Positions 43,966-56,182 of a DNA stretch of 64,000 bases are shown piece after piece. The translations under genes and the position numbers were made by a program. Source of the DNA: Lumbricus terrestris. Lineage: Eukaryota; Annelida; Clitellata; Crassiclitellata; Lumbricidae. The notes beneath the pieces are model-generated. The model was given only the letters and a program-made list of their open reading frames with translations. It was not told where the DNA came from and did no database searches. The stretch lies in the NCBI GenBank assembly GCA_949752735.1, contig OX457042.1:36099627-36163626 (forward strand), in the 5' to 3' direction. How positions within the stretch are numbered: position 1 is the first letter of the stretch; each line of letters starts with the position of its first letter.

Positions 43966-44080
43966 CCTTTGATGGCTCCAGTGAAAAAAATCTACGTCAA
44001 CACAGTAACCACATAACGGGGTATTTACGCAAAAATGTATTCCAGCTTCCATGCACAGGCCTACATCTATCCCGTCTTAC

Positions 44081-44140
44081 AAGCATCCCTCTCCTGCAGT
44101 TGCGTGTATAAGCAGCAGCAGCAGCAGCAGCAGCAGCCAT
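44081..44140 (-). CDS. candidate start exon, M-A9 N-terminus
   Basis: Minus strand GCTAAGATGGCTGC has a strong Kozak context and also matches the YY1-type AAGATGGC element often found at transcription starts. The ATG (44140-44138) is followed by nine GCT codons, then YTRNCRRGML and a good donor, ATGCTT|GTAAGA (44081/44080), phase 0 after 20 codons. Upstream sequence to about 44.4 kb is relatively CpG-rich. It could be an alternative first exon of the minus-strand gene (phases agree) or a separate gene. The GCT run may instead be a chance microsatellite. Confidence 0.35.
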
Positions 44141-44499
44141 CTTAGCGACCTCCAGCGATGGTGGGACCTTAAGCAGACCGAGTGGAGAGATGCCAAACAA
44201 CTGCGGCACGGTCTACTCCTCCTCACCCACCCGCCGCAGAAGAGAAAGATTATTATTCGCATAGGATGTGTGTACACTGGAGATTAAATAAACAAGAGCG
44301 CCATCTATAAACAGACGGAATTAATTCGCTACTGCTTCAGGGTTGCGTCGTCACGTCGTTGCATGGCAGCAGCGGTTCTTCACTTGCTACTTTCTCACAG
44401 CAGGAACTACTCCACAAAAGATGCCGGCTTTAATCATTATGCACTTGTAAAAAAGCTGTGACTCGAAGGGGTGAGGGGGAAGAAACAAAGGCAGACCAA

Positions 44500-44775
44500 C
44501 ATGTAATGTAATGTAATGCAATGTAATGTGATGTAATGTAATGCGATGCAATGTAATGCAAGGTAATGCAATGTAATACTATGTAATGTAATGCAATGTA
44601 ATGTAATGTAATGCAATGTAATACAATGTAATGCTATGTAATGTAATGCAATGTAATGTAATGCAATGTAATGCAATGTAATGCAATGCAATGCAATGTA
44701 ATGTAATGCAATGTAATGCAATGCAATGTAATGCAATGCAATGTAATGCAATATAATGCAATGCAATGTAATGTA
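44500..44775. repeat. (AATGT/AATGC)n pentanucleotide microsatellite
   Basis: About 55 pentamers. A 5-bp unit keeps all frames open on the minus strand (LHYIALHCIT peptides). Confidence 0.95.
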
Positions 44776-45164
44776 AATCTCCGAGAATTTTTCAGCACCC
44801 ATAAAAGTCACATCAAGGAGATCAGTTTATTCACCGGCGCTATATCAAATCAAGTCGGCAATAGCCAGATTGCCTTTTTCGTTCCGGCGCCACGTTAAAA
44901 TCCGGGAGGTCAAGCCGAGGAGACAGCATAATGCTATGGTGGTTGCCGGTAATGGTGGTGGTTGGGTGATGGAACCTGATTGGAATCTGGATAGGATAGG
45001 TTGAAGAGTTCGGTTTTGATTCCTGAATGGAAAGAGGTTTAATGTCTCATGCCCTGTCTGTCTATGCTGGTTCAAGTTTTGCATGTTGTGCTTCTGTCTT
45101 GCATGGTCTGCATTGGCATCTGAAATTAGAGTAATTCTATGCATGTAGTTCCACAGGTCTGCCT

Positions 45165-45173
45165 GTCTGTCTG

Positions 45174-45205
<32 letters not shown>

Positions 45206-45295
45206 ACATGTCCAGCTGTCTGTGGCAGACTGGATGTCTGGCTGTCACCCTTTATCTGTCTGTTCGTGTCTGTCTGTCTGTCTGTCTGTCAATGT
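45165..45295. repeat. (TCTG)n microsatellite
   Basis: Two CTGT tracts separated by unique sequence. Confidence 0.9.
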
Positions 45296-45969
45296 CTATC
45301 TAGATTCCAGCCTGCACTGTTCAACTGCTACGCTGGTGAATGTTTCAATTATTCATCCATCCAGGACTCATGAGTTAAGACTGTCCACCTATAAGTGCCC
45401 AAATTATCCACAGTCCATTAGCGATAAGGACCCCACCCAGGACCAAGAGGGTGTTCACTACTCTTCAAATGATCAACCCCTGGAGACGATAGGGGGCCCA
45501 ACACTCCATATATCAACCCCATCATCAACCCCCCCTAAGCCTCAGTCACCCTCTGCTGTCACCCTCCAAATGACAAACCCTCTCCAATCAATCCATGATA
45601 AAAACCCCTTTCCACACATCTACCCGTCTGCTGCCTTTGTCACGTGACCGATAGCGTCGCCATGACAACCGCCGCCATCACTAATGACCTTTGACCGGCA
45701 CTGGGTCCAACACCAACAGACATCTACTCCAGCACCCCTCCTCCTCAACAGGGTATCTTATCTGTCGCCTTAAGTGGACCTTTTCCTCAACAACCAACCC
45801 TTCCAATTCTGCCTCAACCCAGCTGCAGCAACAGCTGTGTAAGAGCTTTCCATGGAACTGGGCATTGTCTGGGACAGCGCATTGTTGTCTGGCTGCAGAC
45901 CACACGGAAGCTAGTCGATCATCGTTACTATCATTTCCTATAATCATGTGGCCTGGGTAAGTGCTGCTC

Positions 45970-46070
45970 GATAGTGTGATGGTCAGCATATACTGCACTG
46001 GAAATACAGAGGTCAGATCAAATCCTGGTGAAGACAGAAATTCATTTACACATTCCACTGGTCCACACTA
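45970..46070 (+). mobile_element. tRNA-headed SINE fragment
   Basis: TAGTGTGATGGTCAGCATAT (box-A-like) and AGATCAAATCCTGG (box-B-like), followed by AGACAGAAATTCATTT, comparable to the body of the SINE at 12.4 kb. Confidence 0.4.
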
Positions 46071-46149
46071 TATAGCAAACTCTGAAGCTAGAGTGAGTAC
46101 AAAACCAACACGTGTGAAGAAGAAGATTGGCAAAACATATTAATGACTT

Positions 46150-47215
46150 ATTTATATACTCTTCTCTCTGGATCGCTATCTACATCTCTCGGTCTCTTCT
46201 TAAGACTCACTTTTCTTGGGGGCGGGGGTCTCGCACTGGGAGCGCCACTGAATGGCCATGGCTGTGAGCTCTGCCACAGAAATTACTGATTACATTATAT
46301 TAATGCCTTGTCAGATGCAAATCAGAATGCGCTCATGAGAAATATATCAAAATTATCTATAACGTGATTCAATTCGTTTTTATTGCAACCAAAGTACACA
46401 AGATGACAGCAAATGTAGACAATAAGCATGCATTGGCTACAAAGGGAGGCTCTAAAGGGATGGGCATCCCGCTGGGGAGGGTCACCCAAGTAAACAATTC
46501 CCACCGAAAATTAACCAAGATAACCAAAATGAAAAAATTAAACCAAATGAGGTGGTGACAGATTGCAAAGAAGTTTAAATTGTCAAGAACGCGTTAAGAA
46601 AATGACTAAACTTAATTATACACTTAAGTAGAACTTTAATTACAGGCGGTTTAACTCATGAAAGTAGAAAAACATGAAGTTTCTTTTTAAAGACCTGCAA
46701 ATTATTGGATTGACGGATATCTATTGGTATAAGCTTAGTGTTCCATACTTGGGCGCCAGAAGATTTAACAAGTAAATAAGTAAAATAGTGTTAGAATGCG
46801 CTTTGACATGACCATACGAAGATGATATTATTGTTAAAGGATATTTACTTCCAGCAGGCACTCAAGTCGGGCTCTTATTTACATACTGTTCTCTACTACA
46901 AAGGCAGTTATATAAAACACGCTCAAAAGATTTAGTCACAAAAATCTGTGTATCGAGGTTTCTTTCATCGTTTGCATCTAGTCTTATCCTGAATGAATTC
47001 ACTTGCTTACACTTCATAGTAGCCTACTATCTATCTAACCTTTGGGATTCTGCAAAGATCTGAAAACATCTGAGGACATTCCTTGAGGCATCGAGTTGGT
47101 TACTGCTGCTCCTTAAACATGATGTATTTTACATGCAGTATATATCATAATAAAGACAATTACTATCATCCTCTTCTTCCTTCCTATCTCCAGTCTAACC
47201 ACTGACATTGCCAGA
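46150..47215. other. no feature seen
   Basis: AT-rich sequence without a convincing exon, transposon end or tandem repeat. Confidence 0.5.
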
Positions 47216-47234
47216 GTATGGCCAGTGGCAAAGT

Positions 47235-47236
<2 letters not shown>

Positions 47237-47302
<66 letters not shown>
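47237..47302. repeat. (TA)n microsatellite
   Basis: Pure TA dinucleotides. A second tract lies at 47388-47415. Confidence 0.95.
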
Positions 47303-47306
<4 letters not shown>

Positions 47307-47385
47307 GTATCATATTGGCTGACCCCTCCCCTGCGAGGGATTAATTCCAGCCGGAAGGAAAAGAAGATATAACATGTATCATATA

Positions 47386-47423
<38 letters not shown>

Positions 47424-48479
47424 TAAAAGGTGCCAAAGAACAGAATCATAGCCTATAATTATACACCTACTGCCGATAGTGGTCTCCTTACTGGGGGCCA
47501 TGTGTTTCATTGGCTCCTCTCCCATTAAAGGTTTTCCTTACCCCCCCTGCACCCACAACCATAATATCATGAGTGACTATATTATCCCCAGGCATAAAAC
47601 CTAACGTGAAAACCATTTATGGTTAGATTGTTACAAATTTATAAACTGCATGTGCAATTTGTGCATCAAAAAAGATGCCTTCATAAAAAACATAGTTGCT
47701 TACCAGCATCTAAAAATGTATGTCTTTGAATATATGTCGAAAGTCTTTCTCAGCCATTTGTGATGTTAAAAGTCACGGTTTCACAGGACAAAATCATGAT
47801 AAAATATTTAACATCAGTTGTCCTGTGATGAAGGTCGCTAACTCATGAACAAAGAACTTTTTATGCTTTTTCTTGTAAAACATGTTTCGTTTAATAAATG
47901 ATTGTTATAATTTAACATCATGGAATTCCTTATTAAAGACTCGGAAGATAAATATACAGGTTCCTATATATAATTATATATGATACATATTATATATGAT
48001 ATATATACATATATATATATGAGGTCATTAAGAAAGAAGGACAAGAAGAAGCCAAAACCGCATCAACACTTCTGATCCACCATCCTTTACCCTACAGTCC
48101 TACATCCTCCTATTATCAGTCATTTCACATGAATGCCTTCACCTACACAACATCAGTAGCACCCCACCCACCCTGTATACATTTGTCAATATGCCCTAAT
48201 GTCCCCTCCTTCCGTCCGTCCGTCTGTCCTTCTCTCACCATGCGTCCCTACACTATCCATTACTCCTTCATACGTCAATCTATCCTCATCGTCCTTCCAT
48301 AACGGTTCCCTCCTTCCGTCCATTCGTTGTAATGCCTGCACTGTCGCGAACGTAGGGTGGGCAATAAATGTCGTTCCGGGGTCGTCGGTCAAAGGCGACC
48401 AGAGAAACATCGGCCGAAAGACAGAGAAAGAGAGACAGGGAGACAGAGGTAAAGAAATAATTGAAGAAGATCAGATCAA

Positions 48480-48560
48480 CGACGATGATGATGACGACGA
48501 TGATGACGACAACGATGATGATGATGACGACGACGATGATGATGATGATGCCACCGCCGC
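48480..48560. repeat. (GAT/GAC)n microsatellite
   Basis: Encodes only an Asp run on the plus strand. Confidence 0.9.
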
Positions 48561-48689
48561 CTAGCGACGCCTAATCGAATGAGTCACCACTGTCACATTG
48601 AGCAGTAGGGATGAAGAGATTGACGACACCATCAGTTCCCTATCATGTCATACGATCATCTATATCTCAATCAATGCACATTATACGTG

Positions 48690-48745
48690 AGTGCTTCACT
48701 GTCAAAACCTACAGGTCGTGGGTTCGAGTTCCATCAGGACAGACG
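48690..48745 (+). mobile_element. tRNA-related SINE head fragment
   Basis: GGTCGTGGGTTCGAGTTCC is a good box B/T-arm. No full tRNA cloverleaf can be drawn. Confidence 0.35.
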
Positions 48746-49797
48746 AATATTTTCATATTTACGATTTCAATTCTTTATGATAACACTTGTGATACACTAC
48801 ACATAAGCCCTACGCTTGTTTTAAACAGTACTCCATTTTCACTGTTACAAATACCTGTGAGGCACCAACTGCTATCATCAAGCATTAAAAACCTACTACA
48901 AATACCTGCACATCTTTCACTAACTCATACAAATACTTTTGATGTTCTAACTGCTACTGACATGTGTTTAAAAACTGCTACACATACAGTACACATCTTT
49001 CACTAACTAACTGAGCACCCAACACGTGTTCACTAACTACAAATACCTGTTTCGTTACTCGGCAGATACGCTTCAGATGGAACTGGTTTCGTCTAAAACT
49101 TAGACCCTGGATGGACGTACGGATGGAATTCGGTACTAAATCAAATTATCAAGCCCAAAACAAGCACGGGAATTCCCCAGGGATCAGTGGGGCAACTGCG
49201 TATACAGCCCAACTAGGTCTATACCTGAATGAAACTGTTTCATTTTTTAAACAGATGTAGAACTCGTTCCATCTGTTTTCCGGGAACAAAACTCACCAGT
49301 CCTAACCGGACTCACTCAGACCACGCAGCGTAAATCCTAGTCTTCTTCTTCATCTTCAGCTGCTGCTGGTGCAGAGCAAACAGCTTCCGCAGATGATGAC
49401 TTCAGCGTTCGTTGCATAAGAAAAACATGATCCTGTAATTACTCTGCCACCTGTCTCTCTGTCTAATGCCCTGCCAACGATGCTACTGCAGGTCAGTCAT
49501 CTCGTCATCCTCCTACTCAGCCACGCCGCATCTGACAAAGCCATCCCATAATTTAGTACTGACAAGGCAAGCAATAGCGGATAGCCTATGTACTACATTG
49601 TACTGTGCCGTAGAAATATGTATTTACATAGCGGCGCCTCCTACACAACATAAAAATAACAGAAACAGAGGTTTTCAGTGGTTCAGTAGAGACAAGAAAT
49701 CTGTATTAGAAGCACTGATATAATATAATTATTTAGAAATCTGTATTACACTGATATAATTATAGCGATGGAAAACCTAACGCCTGCTGCATTATAA

Positions 49798-49798
49798 T

Positions 49799-49842
<44 letters not shown>

Positions 49843-49868
49843 TCATAATAATAACAATAATAAGTAAT
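49798..49868. repeat. (AAT)n microsatellite
   Basis: ATA/AAT tract with a few CAA interruptions. Confidence 0.95.
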
Positions 49869-49914
49869 AATACTAACAGCGCTGTAGTTGCGCATTCATT
49901 TATTTAATTATTTA

Positions 49915-50110
49915 TTTCTCGCAATTGCTATAGCGCCCCTTCAAGATTTTACTCAGAAGTGCTCCCAGTTACAGCGTGGATGCTACATTGGAATTCCACG
50001 CCGAAGCACATGTGCAATTCCGATTGAAGGACTTGCTTAAGGTCCCCACGTGGCGGCTTGAGTTTGAACCTGGTGCGGCACTGAACCCACCACTATACCA
50101 CCATGCCTCA
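49915..50110 (-). mobile_element. tRNA-headed SINE with L2-like tail
   Basis: Minus strand: box A TGGTATAGTGG (50100-50090), box B GGTTCAAACTC (50070-50060), then a body and a tail TTGAAGGGGCGCTATAGCAA with AAATAATTAAATAAA. Same family as the copies at 8886 and 9253, inverted. Confidence 0.7.
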
Positions 50111-50774
50111 CAAATCTTGCTGCATTAAAATTCAACTTACATATCAATTTTTTCTTTTGGAAATTTAAATGATTTCAGTTAGTTAATAACCGACTATTCC
50201 GCCACCATTGAGTCTAGTAAAAAGGTTGACATTTAACAATTAAATTAAGAGGCGCTAGAGAGCATGCTTTCAGCCATAATTGTAATCACAACTAAAAATT
50301 TATATATTAAACGTCAAATACCTCCTTCTCCTCTGATGAGCCAACCAGTTTTACTTGTGGACAAGCAATCGACCTAAAGCAATGAGAAGCAAACAAAGAC
50401 TCGATTGCCACAGTAATCAGAGTAATTGTAGACATCACATAGCACCAGTATATAGAAAAGCGACCATGCACTCAGTGTCTACTGCCAATGCAGCAGCAGA
50501 CACCTGATCGACCTCAGCCAGAGTTTAGGCAAGTACAATAAGTGGATCTTCTTTCTTCTTCTTCTGCTGCAGCTGTTGACCTAAATCGATCTCAACACCC
50601 CCTCACACACACACACAGCAGCATCAGTAGCAGCATCAGCATCAGTGGATTAATCAGCGAAGAAAAGAAATCGTCGTCGTCGTCGTCGTCATCATCGTCG
50701 TCTGTTGCTGCTCAACAGAAGAACAGAATCGATCGATCGCCCGCATGCGAATATATGACAAAAATTTATAGCTA

Positions 50775-50787
50775 ATGCAGTCATATA

Positions 50788-50826
<39 letters not shown>
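50775..50826. repeat. (TA)n tract
   Basis: TA dinucleotides. Other TA-rich patches occur throughout 50930-51230. Confidence 0.9.
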
Positions 50827-50831
<5 letters not shown>

Positions 50832-51267
50832 CTACAGATGCATGCATACCTATTATGTATAAAATATAATTATATATACATGTAAGTGTGAATAGATATC
50901 TCTCTCTCCCTTTACCTGCACACATATAACAAGAATTATATATATAGCTCTTTTAAAATTATATATATGCATATGCTGTGCTTATATGTTATGTATACAT
51001 ATCTGCACCTGTATATACATGTAACAAGAGCTATATATACATCCGTAACTGCATATATAGTATATATACATATATACATACATGGATATATCCATATGTG
51101 TGTGTGTGCATAGATGTGCATAAATATATATGTATTATAAATAAATAAATAAATATATATATATATACACATCTATGCACACACACATGTACACATGTAT
51201 ATATATATATAATATATACACACAGCTCTTTTACTTTAATATTATATGCATTACACTCCCAAAAACG

Positions 51268-51711
51268 CATAGTTGTAAAAAACGTTTTTTTCGTTTTTTA
51301 TTCTCTCCCAAAAAACGTCGTTTTTTTCGTTTTTTATTTTTCCCATCGTTTTTTATCGTTTTTTATTTTTTCTTTGACTTTATTTATTCATTTACTTTCT
51401 GTTATTATTTTCCTTAATTTCGATTTTTTCTGATATTTTTTATGTTTTCCGCCAACTCTCAAGGATTCAACTAACTATAAAGTCATATAAAGTCATTATT
51501 TCATCGTTTAACATCATCATTTAAGAGATAGCCTACGTGTAGTAGGTTCCTAATCAATGTTTTCAAGGTTAAAATGCGGTTTTAGATGTAGCAAAGTCAA
51601 ATTCTTTACCGTTTCCGTTTTTTATCGTTTTTTTGTCGTTTTTTATTTTTTCGAAAAAAACGACGTTTTTTACCGTTTTTTATTCCGTTTCCATCGTTTT
51701 TTACATCTATG
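51268..51711. mobile_element. hAT-type MITE (CATAGATGTAAAAAACG family), copy 2
   Basis: A 444-bp element with ends CATAGTTGTAAAAAACG and (inverse) CATAGATGTAAAAAACG. Exact 8-bp duplications CAAAAACG at 51260-51267 and 51712-51719. The interior is the reverse complement of the copy at 39017 plus extra subterminal CGTTTTTTAT repeats. It lies about 100 bp upstream of the plus-strand start codon at 51810. Confidence 0.85.
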
Positions 51712-51809
51712 CAAAAACGTATACATTTGCACCTGTGTGTATAACTACAAGAGCTGCATCTCATCTTTCCTCTGCTGTCCAAAGACTTCCTGGCACCTTC
51801 TTCTTCACC

Positions 51810-51953
51810 ATGGCAGAGGGAGGAGGTACACCACTTACGGTGGCCAATGGTGACCAACAACAGACCGTCCCGTCCCTCCCGACAGACGGGTGGCTGTCTA
51901 TGTTTGCCCAGCCAGTTGCTCCTGATGATGCTTGTGACACTGATATCCAGGAG
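51810..51953 (+). CDS. start exon of the plus-strand gene (48 codons)
   Basis: Plus-strand ATG in the ideal context CACCATGGC at 51810. A pyrimidine-rich acceptor (TCATCTTTCCTCTGCTGTCC, then AAAG) ends at 51784, so the coding start probably sits in exon 2, with about 25 nt of 5' UTR in the exon. The 48 codons begin MAEGGGTPLTVANGDQQQ, continue through LPTDGWLSMFAQPV and end DDACDTDIQE. The donor GAG|GTTGCT at 51953/51954 is weak; phase 0. The frame then runs into a TCTG microsatellite, which is evidently intron. Family not recognised. Confidence 0.5.
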
Positions 51954-51959
51954 GTTGCT

Positions 51960-52370
51960 TGCTCTGTCTCTGTCTGTCTGTCTGTCTGCCTCTATCTTTC
52001 TCTGTCTCTGCCTGTGTATGTCTGCCTCTCCCTCCATCTGTCTTTGTCTGTCATCTGTGCATATAACTACAGAGCTGTGTATATAACTAGTCTGTTTCTG
52101 TCTGTCTCTCTGTCTGTGTATGTCTGCCTCTCCCTTAGTTTCTCTGTCTGTCTGTCTGTCTGTCTGTCAGTCTGTTTTTTTGTCTCTCCCTCCCATCGTC
52201 TGTTCGTGTCTGTCTGCCTGTCTGTGTCTGTCTGTCTGCCTGTCTGTGTGTCTGTCTACCTATCTGTCTGCCTGTCTGCCTGTCTGTCTGCCTGCCTGTC
52301 TGTGTGCCTGTCTGTCTGCCTGCCTGTCTGTCTGTCCGCCTGTCTGTCTGTGTGTCTGTCTATCTCGTGT
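51960..52370. repeat. (TCTG)n microsatellite region
   Basis: Long degenerate CTGT/CTGCC tract. Cys/Leu/Ser/Val frames spanning it are artefacts. Confidence 0.95.
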
Positions 52371-52857
52371 TACCACACGTTGAGTTATAAGAGAGGAAGC
52401 GGGTGCCGCCGCCGCCCCTGCAACTGATTGACTGACTGGATGGATGTCGTCATTGATCGCTGAGCACTCTTAGGTAGAAGGACCGAGAAGAGGAGAAGTG
52501 TCAATCAACAATGCACAATGTAAGCAGCAGCAGCAGCAGCAGACATAGAGAGACAAATGGAAACGTAAGCACAGATACACAGACAAAAACATGCACACAC
52601 ATACACACAGACACTTACACATACACACATACATGCTGAAATAAACAGAGAAACTAATGTAGAGCAGCATTTACATGCACAAAGAATGATGATGAAAGAG
52701 CCAAACAGATAGACACTAACAGAGGCTCTTGCATTTATGTTCAAAACCAAAAACCTCAAACTATTTAAAATAATACCAAAAAACATAGCTGAATAGACAA
52801 CAGTAAAAAACCTGAACGCATCTATAATACAAATTCCTATCACTCACATGCAATACA

Positions 52858-53047
52858 CTTCAATCATCCCAGCCGTCCTATCTTCGTCAGTTGTTCACCA
52901 TCCAGCCACTTCGTTCAACACGCTCCTCATCCTCCATAACACTGCTTTGCCTTCCATCACCTCATCACTAAAATTCGCAAACCACTCCATAGCCATTGCC
53001 GTTCCACCTCTTTGGAACAAACTTCCGCCAGCACTACGACTAACTTA
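52858..53047 (+). pseudogene. L2/CR1-like LINE reverse-transcriptase C-terminal remnant
   Basis: The frame ends FANHSIAIAVPPLWNKLPPALR, the characteristic end of CR1/L2-type ORF2. It is followed by a 3' UTR with TGGGCGCTGTACAAGTTCAAA and a GATTATGATTATGAATAA tail (53310-53350). 5'-truncated and closed by TAG. Confidence 0.7.
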
Positions 53048-53664
53048 GAACTGACCCATATCATACGGATTCACCAAACTTCCACTTGCTATAATATACC
53101 CACAGGTCTTTCACTCAAAGCTGAAAACATTGTGTTTTAAGAGATTCTTTCACTTCATCCTGCCTCCCATGCAATGCCAATTCTAAACATCATCCACCAT
53201 AGCCATCTTTCCAACTCATTGCTTGGATCTCCGGATCTTAACACTGACTATCGACTTTGTTTTGATTGAGCGCCTGTGAATAAGCTGGTTTCCGCGACTT
53301 GGCTTTTGTGGGCGCTGTACAAGTTCAAAGTTTACGATTATGATTATGAATAAGCAGAGATAAAAAGACAACTAAGCACAAAAGCTCTTCAATGTACAAA
53401 CAAGTAATGTGTGTATGTGTGACATTTGTGTGTGCGTGTGTATGTGTGTGTGTGCGTGTGTATATGTGTATGCTATATATATATAGGGGCACAACAGCTA
53501 CTATAAAAAATGTGCTATATAATAACAACATACAGTAGGATGCCTGTATGCTTGATTCAAATACTTAAAAAGCAATTCATTTCAATTACTCATGATCATT
53601 TTCCCAAGGATTATATCCTGATTTCAATTGTCATTCACAATGCCCTGTGCATGATTTGTTGACA

Positions 53665-53945
53665 GTCTCTCTGTCTATGTGTCTCTATCTCTGTGTTTGT
53701 CTCTGTTTGTCTTCTCTTTTCCTTTTCTCTTTCTCTGTCTTTCTCTCTGTCTGTATGTCTATCTGTCTGTCTGTCTATCTTTTTTCGACTGTATGTCTGT
53801 CTGTCGGTCTGTCCCTAACTCACTCTCACACTCACTCTCTCTCTTTCTCCATGATTCATCCACCTGTATTTGGTTGTCTGTTTATGTGTCTGTATGTGTC
53901 TGTGAGTGTGTCTGTGTGTGTGTCTGTGTCTGTGTGTGTGTGTCT
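53665..53945. repeat. TCTG/TC/TG-rich low-complexity region
   Basis: Mixed CTGT, CTCT and TGTG tracts. Confidence 0.85.
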
Positions 53946-54264
53946 CCATCCCTGCCACTGCCTCTGTCCCACAGTCACAAATTGCAGACAGATAAATTTG
54001 GCTGAATGTCACACCCAACAAAGCCATTCAAATGACAATCTTGTTTATTATAAATTTAAAAATCAATAGAATAAACATTAATCACTAAAGTCCACACAAC
54101 ACATTCATGTTTATATATGCATACATGCATAAAGACATGACAGCAAAACAAATAGTCATGCTTGCTTTCACACTTGCATATATTGATATATCAAATTATG
54201 TAGAAATAAAATTTATATATATATATAATTATTTAAATATATATAAATTTATATATATATTATA

Positions 54265-55033
54265 CTAGCTGTTATACCCGGCTTCGCCCGGGTTTCGTTC
54301 ATGTAGGCCTACTTAACGATAATAGGCCTTCAGATTAAAATGCGTTACAAAACACAAAAAGGGCTAAACTTCTCTTGTTTTTTTTCGGTCGAAAAAATCT
54401 GAAAATTCACGGTATTATATTATTACCGGTATCCATTGTCATTATCTTGCGATCACCCGTTCAGAATTATTATCAGTGTTTTTAGTATAACTTATCGAAA
54501 GCGCGCGCTATAAAATCAAAATAATGACGTCATGAGTTTATTGAACATATGCCGTTCCTAATTATATGGTTTTTATAACAGCGAAATTTAAAATATGGAA
54601 AGATTTTTGGATCGCGATCTTTAAGTCTTTCTCGAGTGCATCAGAAGAAATAAGCCGAGAATAATCCTCAGAAATATTTTCGATCCTCAGAAAATATTTT
54701 CGATATAAGTAAATATCACGTGATCTCAAACCGTCATGCCATTGGTTGTAGGATTCATGTAGGCAATGGAGGCCTGATGGAGGCGACGAAGGCGAATGAC
54801 TTTCGAATCGGTAATCGCGTGTGAAATTAAAATGTTGACAGCACGGGCTATAAAGTTTATTGACAGCTGAAAATAGTGGCGTTAAACGTAAAATTTGGGT
54901 AAGAATCAGTTTGAAAATTTTGGTAAAACGAATCGCTGTCATTTCCGAGCAGGCCCCCGCGAGAAATTCAAAATACATCCATACAAACAGAAAAAATGCA
55001 AACAGAATAATGACTCTGCTTTATAAGTATAGA
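54265..55033 (-). mobile_element. non-autonomous Helitron-like element C
   Basis: Minus strand 5' end A|TCTATACTTATAAAGCAG (from 55033). 3' end hairpin ACCCGG-GCGAAG-CCGGGT, then ATAACAG and CTAG|T at 54268-54265. The 3' terminus matches elements A and B in design (hairpin, 7-8 nt, CTAG); the interior is unrelated. A 138-codon minus-strand frame inside has no recognisable domain. Confidence 0.7.
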
Positions 55034-55433
55034 TATATATATATATTCAAAAGAAGCCATCAGTCCAACATTTTATTCCACAGCAAACATGGACAAAGTC
55101 ACCATTCTCAGTAGTAGAAATGAATATACTGCATATGCATGCTCACATACAAAATTATATATAATATACAGTATATATACATATATATTCGTTGCATATA
55201 AATATATATTCTAATATATATACACACAAAGAATATCCACAGTGTTGTGTGTAGAAAAGAAATCAATATAGTATTGTCATTTGCTAGTGAATGCATATAA
55301 ACGATTGCTTAATTCCTCTTCAAGAAAAACTCGATCATAATTCTAGGTGCTGCTTCAGTCAACCTGACATCAGTTGAAGACCAGCATCGACCATATATCC
55401 TATATATATCGACATTGTCTTCAACTATTCAAG

Positions 55434-55538
55434 CACATGCCGACAACAGACCCACAGCAGCACCAGCAGCACCAACAGCAGCAGCAGCAGCAGCAGCAAC
55501 AGCAACAACAGCAACAACAGCAGCAGCAGCAACAGCAG
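55434..55538 (+). CDS. candidate poly-Gln exon (35 codons)
   Basis: Acceptor GTCTTCAACTATTCAAG ends at 55433 and donor CAG|GTGTTC begins at 55539. The 105 nt are phase 0 at both ends in the Gln frame: HMPTTDPQQHQQHQ then an almost pure Gln run. It could belong to the gene starting at 51.81 kb and continuing to 58.35 kb, whose poly-Gln exon is also 105 nt. The donor is poor and CAG microsatellites are common here, so this may be only a repeat. Confidence 0.3.
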
Positions 55539-55618
55539 GTGTTCATGGCATCGATTATACGCAAGTACCGGTATGTTCCAGAATGACAGGAAATGCTTTT
55601 ACGTTAGACTGTTGAAGT

Positions 55619-55717
55619 CATAGATGTTAAAAACGATACTAAGCAGAATAAAAAGGAATAAATCGTCATTTTTAAAAATTAAATAAAAGAAAACGAAACA
55701 ACGTTTTTACAACTATG
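55619..55717. mobile_element. hAT-type MITE (CATAGATGTAAAAAACG family), short copy
   Basis: A 99-bp internally deleted copy with ends CATAGATGTTAAAAACG and (inverse) CATAGTTGTAAAAACG. No clear target duplication. Confidence 0.55.
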
Positions 55718-56097
55718 GCTCCAGTAGGGCCAATAATGACACCCAGTTTAATATCCCTGTGTTGATGAACAAAAAAAAGATGCCATGTACTGATGACACT
55801 GTAGGGTGGAATGGGTCACAATGGAGGAAGGCTGTTATGCAGAAGACTTTTAATGGGTCGTCTTCAAGTGGTCAATGATGCACCAAGTCTCTCAAGCAAA
55901 TCAGTCTAAATTAGATAAAATTAAATGAAATCAAAATTAAATTAGAATTACCGGTAGTCTAAATTAAATCAAATTAAATTAGAATTATCATAATTATAAA
56001 TAAACTTTGTTATCCCACGACGTAGCTGCCGAGCAACAGAGCGGGTTAGAAACGAATTCAGAAAGAAATACAGACACAGTTACATCATACATACTTT

Positions 56098-56182
56098 ATT
56101 ATTATTATTATTATTAATTATTATTATTATTATTATCATTATTATCGTTACTATTATTATTATTATTATTATTATTATTAAA
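56098..56182. repeat. (ATT)n microsatellite
   Basis: ATT trinucleotide tract. Confidence 0.95.

Noticed and set aside
45830..45955. Plus-strand exon ending CCTGG|GTAAGT
   Set aside because: Good acceptor and donor, but two frames are open with no clear coding character and a SINE head begins at the donor; left unannotated for lack of support.
54562..54978. 138-codon minus-strand frame
   Set aside because: Inside Helitron-like element C, without Rep/helicase motifs or any recognisable domain.
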